Origin: Haloimpatiens lingqiaonensis
Lineage (GTDB): Bacteria; Bacillota; Clostridia; Clostridiales; Clostridiaceae
DNA length: 64,000 nt
Assembly: GCF_044502415.1 (NCBI RefSeq)
Contig: NZ_CP172402.1
Direction: 5' to 3' (one strand)
Position numbers and translations under genes: made by a program. Below are positions 59,238 to 64,000 of this stretch, in pieces; position 1 is the stretch's first letter, and each line of letters opens with the position of its first letter. The notes under the pieces were generated by a model, which ran no database searches, was not told the DNA's origin, and was given only the letters and a program-made list of their open reading frames with translations.

Positions 59238-60569
59238 ATGATTGATGAATCTTTATTCATGTTTTTTGAAGGGATAAAACATGGGATTATGGTACTAGAT
59301 AATGATTTAGATATAGTATTTATAAATTCCTCTTTAGAAAAAAATCATAATATTAATAGGTCATGCCAAAGTAAAAATATACTTCAAGTGTATCCTAATT
59401 TAATAAAAAATTCTACAGGAATAGTTAAAGCTTTAAAGACTAAAAAGCCAGTGCTTTATAAGGAAGAACATTATATTAATTATAAGGGAGAAGAATTCAT
59501 TAATATGAATTCTTCTTATCCTATATTTCATAACAAAAAATTACAAGGAATTATTAGCATAATATATTTTAATTCTCAACAAGGAAGTTTAAAATGTATA
59601 AAAGAAAATAATAAAAAATCCATGAAAAAAAATGAACCTTATATGTATGATTTTATGGATATAGTAGGAGTTAGCAAGAAACTATTAGAACAAAAAAATA
59701 AAGCTTATAAGGCAGCACAGTCATCTTCTCCAGTGCTTATATATGGTGAAACTGGAGTTGGTAAGGAAATGTTTGTACAGGCTATTCATAAAGAGTCTTT
59801 AAGAAAATGTGAACCTTTTATTGTTGAAAATTGTGCTGCTATACCTGAAAGCTTATTTGAAAGCACTATGTTTGGAACAGTTAAAGGAAGTTTTACTGGA
59901 GCAGAAGAGGGAAAGGGTATTTTGGAATTAGCCCACAAGGGAACACTTTATTTAGATGAATTAAATTCTATGCCAAAAGAATTTCAAGGTAAGCTTTTGA
60001 GGTTTCTTCAAGAGGGTGTTATAAGAAAAGTAGGTGGAGAAGAAGAAATATCTTTGGATGTTAGAGTAATAGCTTCACTAAATGAAAAACCAGAGAAGAT
60101 AATAAAAGAAGGTAAACTAAGAGAAGATTTGTATTATAGATTAAATGTTATAAGATTAAATATACCACCACTAAGGGAGAGAAGAGAAGATATAAAATTA
60201 CTTATATATCATTTTATAAATAAGTATAATAATATATTTAACAAAAATATAATTGGAATAGAAGAAGATTCTTTGAATTGTATGATTAACTTAGAGTGGA
60301 ACGGAAATATTAGAGAGCTTGAACACGTTATAGAAGAAATTTTTAACTATAAAGATAGTGGCTATATAAATAATAAGGATTTGCAAAAATGTAGTAAAAA
60401 CTTGAATGTACCCAAAACACTTAAAGAAAAATTAGAGCTTATGGAAAAAGAATATATACAAAGTCAATTGATAGTAGATGATTTTAATATTTCTAAGGCA
60501 TCTAGAGCTTTAGGAATACCAAGACAAACCCTACAATATAAAATAAAAAAATTTAAAATAGAAAAATAG
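59238..60569 (+). CDS. Sigma-54-dependent transcription activator (PAS, AAA+, Fis HTH)
   Basis: A 443-residue enhancer-binding protein. Residues 1 to about 110 form a PAS-like sensor (GIMVLDNDLDIVFINSSLEK). The AAA+ domain has Walker A YGETGVGKEMF, the sigma-54 contact loop GSFTGAEEG (Ser in place of Ala in GAFTGA), Walker B TLYLDELNSM, and the LREDLYYRLNVIRLNIPPLRERREDI box. NISKASRALGIPRQTLQYKIKKF is the Fis-type DNA-binding end. It resembles RocR-like activators of amino-acid use. No -24/-12 promoter was spotted nearby, so its targets are elsewhere. The ATG at 59238 is preferred; a TTG at 59229 is also in frame. Confidence 0.9.
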   Translation: MIDESLFMFFEGIKHGIMVLDNDLDIVFINSSLEKNHNINRSCQSKNILQVYPNLIKNSTGIVKALKTKKPVLYKEEHYINYKGEEFINMNSSYPIFHNKKLQGIISIIYFNSQQGSLKCIKENNKKSMKKNEPYMYDFMDIVGVSKKLLEQKNKAYKAAQSSSPVLIYGETGVGKEMFVQAIHKESLRKCEPFIVENCAAIPESLFESTMFGTVKGSFTGAEEGKGILELAHKGTLYLDELNSMPKEFQGKLLRFLQEGVIRKVGGEEEISLDVRVIASLNEKPEKIIKEGKLREDLYYRLNVIRLNIPPLRERREDIKLLIYHFINKYNNIFNKNIIGIEEDSLNCMINLEWNGNIRELEHVIEEIFNYKDSGYINNKDLQKCSKNLNVPKTLKEKLELMEKEYIQSQLIVDDFNISKASRALGIPRQTLQYKIKKFKIEK

Positions 60570-60579
60570 TTTTACAATA

Positions 60580-60643
60580 ATTCCTCCAGGTTTAAATATA
60601 TGAAAATATGTCTATAATCATATATAAAAGAGTATGGAGGAAT
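60580..60643 (+). promoter_or_regulatory. Hairpin acting as terminator and ribosome-site mask
   Basis: ATTCCTCCA (60580-60588) and TGGAGGAAT (60635-60643) are exact complements, and TATATGA/TCATATA extend the stem inside. The right arm holds the GGAGG of the next gene and is followed by a T-run. It could end the activator transcript and also control translation of the 60649 gene. Confidence 0.6.
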
Positions 60644-60648
60644 TTTTT

Positions 60649-60966
60649 ATGTCTATAGAAGAAAAATATGAATTGATAATAAGAGCTATTTGTGAAGTGA
60701 AAGGTATAGAAAAAGATGATATTTTCACTATACTGAAGGATAATAATTGTAAGTATCTACTGTTTTTGATGATGAGGAAATATAAATGCAATTATACAGA
60801 TAGAGTAAAAGAAAAGTTAAATATAAATAACAATAGAACTATAAATACAAATTTGAAAAAAGCCAAAGAAAAGTTTTTGATAAATAGAGATTTTAGAGAA
60901 ACCTATTTTGAAATAAGTAATTTAGTCCAAAATGAAATTAAAAAAACTGGAGAAAAAATTTCTTAA
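60649..60966 (+). CDS. Hypothetical protein with DnaA-C-like helices (105 aa)
   Basis: A 105-residue basic helical protein, MSIEEKYELIIRAICEVKGIEKDDIF at the start. The pattern IIRAICEVKGIEKDDIF followed by CKYLLFLMMRKY recalls the first helices of the DnaA C-terminal domain, but the diagnostic DHTTV signature of DnaA is missing, and the later NNNRTINTNLKKAKEKF only loosely fits. I would call it a clostridial protein of unknown role that may bind DNA. The ATG at 60649 follows the GGAGG inside the hairpin above. Confidence 0.6.
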   Translation: MSIEEKYELIIRAICEVKGIEKDDIFTILKDNNCKYLLFLMMRKYKCNYTDRVKEKLNINNNRTINTNLKKAKEKFLINRDFRETYFEISNLVQNEIKKTGEKIS

Positions 60967-61059
60967 AAAATTATATACTAAATTTTATTTTAGCATGAAA
61001 AATAAATGAAGGAATTTAATTTTAAATATAGAATTCATATATTAAAGGGAGGTGGCTAT

Positions 61060-61407
61060 ATGTTATTAAGAACCAATATAGTTATAGCTTTAAAAGATGC
61101 ATTCAATAAGTATACTATAGAAGAAACGAATGTTTTTAAAATAAAACAAATTAATAATAAAATCACCCCTTTGAAAGTTTCCATTAAAAACAAAGAATTT
61201 ATTTTTAAAGTTAATTGTCCTTTGTGCAATAGAACCCATGTCTATAGATATAATATCAATTCATTTGTAAATAGAGAAATGTTAATAGGTGGTTGTGAGA
61301 CATTAAATACTCCATTATTTTTTATAGGTGAAGAAAAATCTGTGATGAAAAGAATAGATAGGTATGAACAAATAAAAAATCAATTAGACATGATTACTAT
61401 TAAATAG
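61060..61407 (+). CDS. Hypothetical protein with a zinc-knuckle-like CPLC motif (115 aa)
   Basis: A 115-residue protein with VNCPLCNRTHVYRYN (CxxC then His) and a later GGCETLNTP; these three Cys plus His could hold zinc. The rest is basic and shows no family I recognise. GGGAGGTGG precedes the ATG at 61060; a longer frame to 61006 lacks a site. It lies between the DnaA-C-like protein and rho; a 170-base gap with no evident terminator precedes rho. Confidence 0.6.
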   Translation: MLLRTNIVIALKDAFNKYTIEETNVFKIKQINNKITPLKVSIKNKEFIFKVNCPLCNRTHVYRYNINSFVNREMLIGGCETLNTPLFFIGEEKSVMKRIDRYEQIKNQLDMITIK

Positions 61408-61580
61408 TAGTTATGTTTGGTTTGAATAAATTTTATAAAACAGTAAATAATAATAAATATGCTAATTTTTTTATGGATTTTATTTATTATATAAGTTATA
61501 ATAGATAAGCGTCGCATTTCATGAATATTCTTCTATGATTCCCAAAACACTTTGTACAATTTATATAAGGAGATGGTTTT

Positions 61581-63017
61581 TTGTCAGGGATAGATTTTGA
61601 AAATATGACCTTAGCTCAGTTGAGAGAAACGGCTAAAGAGATGGGTGTTAAAAGTATTTCCAAGTACAAAAAGGCTGAGCTTATTGAGGAAATAAATAAG
61701 TTATCACCAGTGTGCATAAACAAAAACGGAAAAGTTTTAGTGGAAAAAATTACACCTAAAGAACCTGCAGTTTTAAATAAGGAAAGAGAAGAAAATATAG
61801 ATAAAGTTAATAAGGAAGATTCCAGTGATAATAAAATAAAAGGTCAAGGGATAGAAGAAAATTCTGAGAATGAAAAAATTAAAATGATAAAGGAATCTGA
61901 TACAGCTAAAGGGGTATTGGAAATAAATGAAAATAATAGTTACGGATTTTTAAGAGGAAAAAATTATTTAACCAGTTCGGAGGATGTTTATGTATCACCA
62001 TCTCAAATAAGAAAGTTTAATTTGAAAACTGGGGATGAGGTAGAGGGAAAGGTAAGAACACCAAAGGATGGAGAAAAATTTAAAGCTTTGCTATATGTTC
62101 AGCAAATCAATGGCGAAAATCCTCAGAAAGCTATTAATAGAAAAAAATTCGAAACTTTAGTGCCTATTTACCCAAGAGAAAGAGTAAAATTAGAAATAAA
62201 TCAAAATGACTTATCTTCTAGAATTATGGATATAATCTCTCCTATTGGAAAAGGACAAAGAGGTATAATTGTAGCTCCACCTAAAGCGGGAAAAACAACT
62301 CTTTTAAAGAAAATTGCCCATAGCATAGAAATAAATCACCCAGAAGTGAAGTTAATAGTGGTATTAATTGATGAAAGACCTGAGGAAGTTACAGATATGC
62401 AAAGGTCTATTAAAGGAGAAGTTATATATTCAACTTTTGATGAGGAACCAGATCACCACACTAAAGTAGCTTATATGGTTTTAGAAAGAGCAAAAAGAAT
62501 GGTGGAACAAGGTCAAGATGTAGTGATACTTTTAGACAGTATAACTAGACTTGCAAGAGCATATAACCTTACTATAAACCCAACAGGAAGAACCCTATCA
62601 GGTGGACTAGATCCAGGTGCATTATTAATGCCTAAAAAATTCTTTGGAGCAGCTAGAAATATTGAAGAAGGCGGAAGTCTTACTATATTAGCTACAGCAT
62701 TAGTTGAAACAGGAAGCAGAATGGATGATATGATTTATGAAGAATTTAAGGGAACTGGAAATATGGAAGTTCACTTAGATAGAAAGCTTCAAGAAAGAAG
62801 AATTTTCCCTGCTATAGATATATATAAATCAGGAACTAGGAGAGAGGATTTATTATTGTCCAAAGAGGAACAAGAGGTAGCATTTAATATAAGAAAGTTT
62901 ATGTACAAAACTGGCAATGGAGATGCAGTTACCGAGGATTTAATAAATATAATGTCTAAAACTAAAAATAATAATGAATTTATAAATGTGTTTAATAAAG
63001 TAAAATGGGAAAGATAA
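61581..63017 (+). CDS. rho: Transcription termination factor Rho
   Basis: A 478-residue RNA-dependent helicase that ends transcription. The Rho_N domain is MTLAQLRETAKEMGVKSISK; an acidic/asparagine-rich spacer of about 70 residues follows, longer than in E. coli Rho. The cold-shock-like RNA-binding domain is GVLEINENNSYGFLRG with VYVSPSQIRKF. The ATPase has APPKAGKTTLL (P-loop), LIVVLIDERPEEVTDM and ILLDSITRLARAYN, with the Q-loop PKKFFGAARNIEEGGS. A TTG start at 61581 has AAGGAGATGG well spaced upstream. Clostridial Rho often carries such disordered insertions. It converges with rpmE and shares a 12-bp hairpin with it. Confidence 0.95.
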   Translation: MSGIDFENMTLAQLRETAKEMGVKSISKYKKAELIEEINKLSPVCINKNGKVLVEKITPKEPAVLNKEREENIDKVNKEDSSDNKIKGQGIEENSENEKIKMIKESDTAKGVLEINENNSYGFLRGKNYLTSSEDVYVSPSQIRKFNLKTGDEVEGKVRTPKDGEKFKALLYVQQINGENPQKAINRKKFETLVPIYPRERVKLEINQNDLSSRIMDIISPIGKGQRGIIVAPPKAGKTTLLKKIAHSIEINHPEVKLIVVLIDERPEEVTDMQRSIKGEVIYSTFDEEPDHHTKVAYMVLERAKRMVEQGQDVVILLDSITRLARAYNLTINPTGRTLSGGLDPGALLMPKKFFGAARNIEEGGSLTILATALVETGSRMDDMIYEEFKGTGNMEVHLDRKLQERRIFPAIDIYKSGTRREDLLLSKEEQEVAFNIRKFMYKTGNGDAVTEDLINIMSKTKNNNEFINVFNKVKWER

Positions 63018-63034
63018 TTAATATCTTTCCCATT
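63004..63034. terminator. Bidirectional terminator between rho and rpmE
   Basis: AATGGGAAAGAT (63004-63015) and ATCTTTCCCATT (63023-63034) are exact complements. The left arm includes the last codons of rho. Confidence 0.8.
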
Positions 63035-63038
63035 GATT

Positions 63039-63248
63039 TTACTCTTCTAGTTTCATGTTGAATTTCTTTAAGAATTTGTCAACTCTTCCACCAGTATCCA
63101 CCATTTTTTGTTTACCGGTGAAGAAAGGATGACATTTTGAACAAATTTCAACCTTTAGCTCTTCTTTTACTGAACCAGTTGTAAAAGTATTACCACATGC
63201 GCATTTAACAACTGCGTCATGATTATAAGTTGGTTGTAAATCTTTTTT
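63039..63248 (-). CDS. rpmE: 50S ribosomal protein L31 (zinc-binding type)
   Basis: A 69-residue L31. MKKDLQPTYNHDAVVKCACG at the start and KVEICSKCHPFFTGKQKMVDT later provide the four Cys of the zinc-binding C+ form, which Bacillus replaces with a non-zinc paralogue under zinc shortage. DTGGRVDKFLKKF is the closing block. The ATG at 63248 has GAGAGGTG upstream; a longer frame is spurious. It is part of the large subunit near the central protuberance. The gene is convergent with rho and divergent from tdk, the usual clostridial order. Confidence 0.95.
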   Translation of the reverse strand, partial: KKDLQPTYNHDAVVKCACGNTFTTGSVKEELKVEICSKCHPFFTGKQKMVDTGGRVDKFLKKFNMKLEE

Positions 63249-63588
63249 CATTCTTTTCACCTCTCTCAAACTACAACTGCATAACGGCATTTTCAACTAC
63301 TAGATTATATCATTAATTTTTATAATAGTCAACTAACAATAAACTTTCAAATTGAAATATATTTTGCTTATAAAACATTTTTGAAATATAATAATAAAGT
63401 GTTCAATAAAGAATATGGGAGGAGGTGAACTGTTGCAATAATTCTATAAAATTACATTAAAATTTCATATGAATCAGCAGGTATATTTTATATTATTTTG
63501 TGTTATAATATCAATTAGCTATGTACGTTGAACAGGAAATTAAACAATACTTATAGATTTTTATAGATTATTAGCAACGGGATAAAAT
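63249..63588. other. Intergenic region between rpmE and tdk
   Basis: It contains the divergent upstream regions of both genes. A TTGTGTTATAAT sequence near 63499-63510 has a good -10 but no clear -35. GGAGGAGGTG near 63418-63428 is a strong ribosome site that serves only an 11-codon frame (NCCNNSIKLH). Nothing else is seen. Confidence 0.4.
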
Positions 63589-64000
63589 ATGAGTAAACTA
63601 TATTTCAGATATGGTGCCATGAACTGTGGTAAATCCACTAACTTGCTTCAAGTAGCTCATAATTATGAAGAAAGAGGAATGAAAATAATTATAGTTAAAC
63701 CTAAGACTGATACAAAAGGTGGAGAAAAAATAGTGTCTAGACTTGGTATAACTAGAGAAGTCGATATGTTAGTAAGTAAAGAACAAGATGTGTATAAATT
63801 AGTGGAAAGCTGGAATGAACAAAAGGGTAAAGTGGATTGTATATTGGTAGATGAAGTTCAGTTTTTTAAAGAGGAACAAATAGACCAATTTTTTAATATA
63901 GCCGTAAAAATGGACATACCAACCATATGCTATGGACTTAGGACTGATTTTCTTATGAATGGTTTTGAAGGAAGTAGAAGACTTCTTCTTATTGCCCATA
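63589..64000 (+). CDS. tdk: Thymidine kinase, N-terminal part (partial)
   Basis: A frame starting MSKLYFRYGAMNCGKSTNLL and still open at the right edge. YGAMNCGKST is the P-loop of type II thymidine kinases, and CILVDEVQFFKEEQI is the Walker B/catalytic Glu region; PTICYGLRTDFL follows as the conserved lid strand. The C-terminal zinc site and substrate lasso lie beyond the window. It makes dTMP from salvaged thymidine. The position after rho and rpmE is typical of clostridia. The ribosome site is weak (AACGGGATAAA), so translation may be modest. Confidence 0.93.
   Translation, partial: MSKLYFRYGAMNCGKSTNLLQVAHNYEERGMKIIIVKPKTDTKGGEKIVSRLGITREVDMLVSKEQDVYKLVESWNEQKGKVDCILVDEVQFFKEEQIDQFFNIAVKMDIPTICYGLRTDFLMNGFEGSRRLLLIAH

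Noticed and set aside
63418..63460. 11-codon peptide after a strong ribosome site ahead of tdk
   Set aside because: Length is too short to support as a gene without conservation data; noted only in the gap entry.
1..64000. tRNA or rRNA genes and tRNA-based attachment sites
   Set aside because: No cloverleaf-like or rRNA sequence was recognised on either strand by eye; a covariance scan would be needed to exclude them fully.

Overview
The window looks like a low-GC, spore-forming Clostridium, most likely of the proteolytic C. botulinum / C. sporogenes group. This is inferred from gene content (spoIIR, ypeB, yabG, a SipL-type SPOCS/LysM protein, CotS-like coat proteins, a gerA-type operon, veg, ispE, rho, rpmE, tdk) and from AT-rich codon use, not from any database match. 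It falls into a mobile/defence-rich left part (about 1-26.3 kb) and a chromosomal, sporulation-rich right part (about 26.3-64 kb).

Left part. The window opens inside the C-terminal half of a very large SNF2-type helicase of a conjugative element, followed by an SSB-like protein. A compact five-gene cassette follows (3.0-9.4 kb): a small XRE regulator, a single polypeptide joining an EcoRI-type N6-adenine methyltransferase to a complete C5-cytosine methyltransferase, a degenerate LAGLIDADG-fold protein, an overlapping PD-(D/E)XK nuclease, and a PHP-phosphoesterase/SMC-like ATPase. I read it as a candidate restriction or anti-phage system and as the most interesting object here. An IS66-type element with a duplicated left end has cut off an unidentified minus-strand gene. 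After it come a large serine recombinase with a 51-codon leader gene; an unknown minus-strand gene; a two-gene unit with a sacsin/Hsp90-like ATPase plus DUF3883-like domain; a frameshifted RxxxxH(HEPN-like)/SEC-C gene; a Fic protein with an N-terminal inhibitory motif; an AAA-ATPase-like/PD-(D/E)XK protein; and a second, frameshifted serine recombinase with its own small leader gene. The region ends in a 5'-truncated ATP-binding gene and a 5'-truncated mannose-1-phosphate guanylyltransferase, separated by a GC-rich triple 10-mer that may mark an integration boundary.

Right part. This holds a repeat protein resembling gamma-type SASPs, a class D-like sortase, a DDE insertion sequence, a zinc-ribbon protein with an RBS-occluding leader, topB, a radical SAM protein, and a spore-coat cluster with two GT4 glycosyltransferases and three CotS-type kinase-like proteins. 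Then come yabG, veg, the SipL-like gene, ispE, a germinant-receptor operon (A, B and C subunits), spoIIR convergent with an MGDG-synthase-like glycosyltransferase, ypeB, ddl, a PP-loop enzyme, a DUF1934 protein, a sigma-54-type activator, rho, rpmE (minus strand) and the start of tdk.

The intergenic regions carry several repeat families: two 134-bp structured repeats, both in the leaders of minus-strand genes, one with an inverted terminal match beyond it; three roughly 100-bp palindromic repeats; a family with AACTCAACTTTCGCA-type inverted ends and internal 7-bp repeats; and a GC-rich 44-bp minisatellite. No rRNA, tRNA or CRISPR array was recognised.
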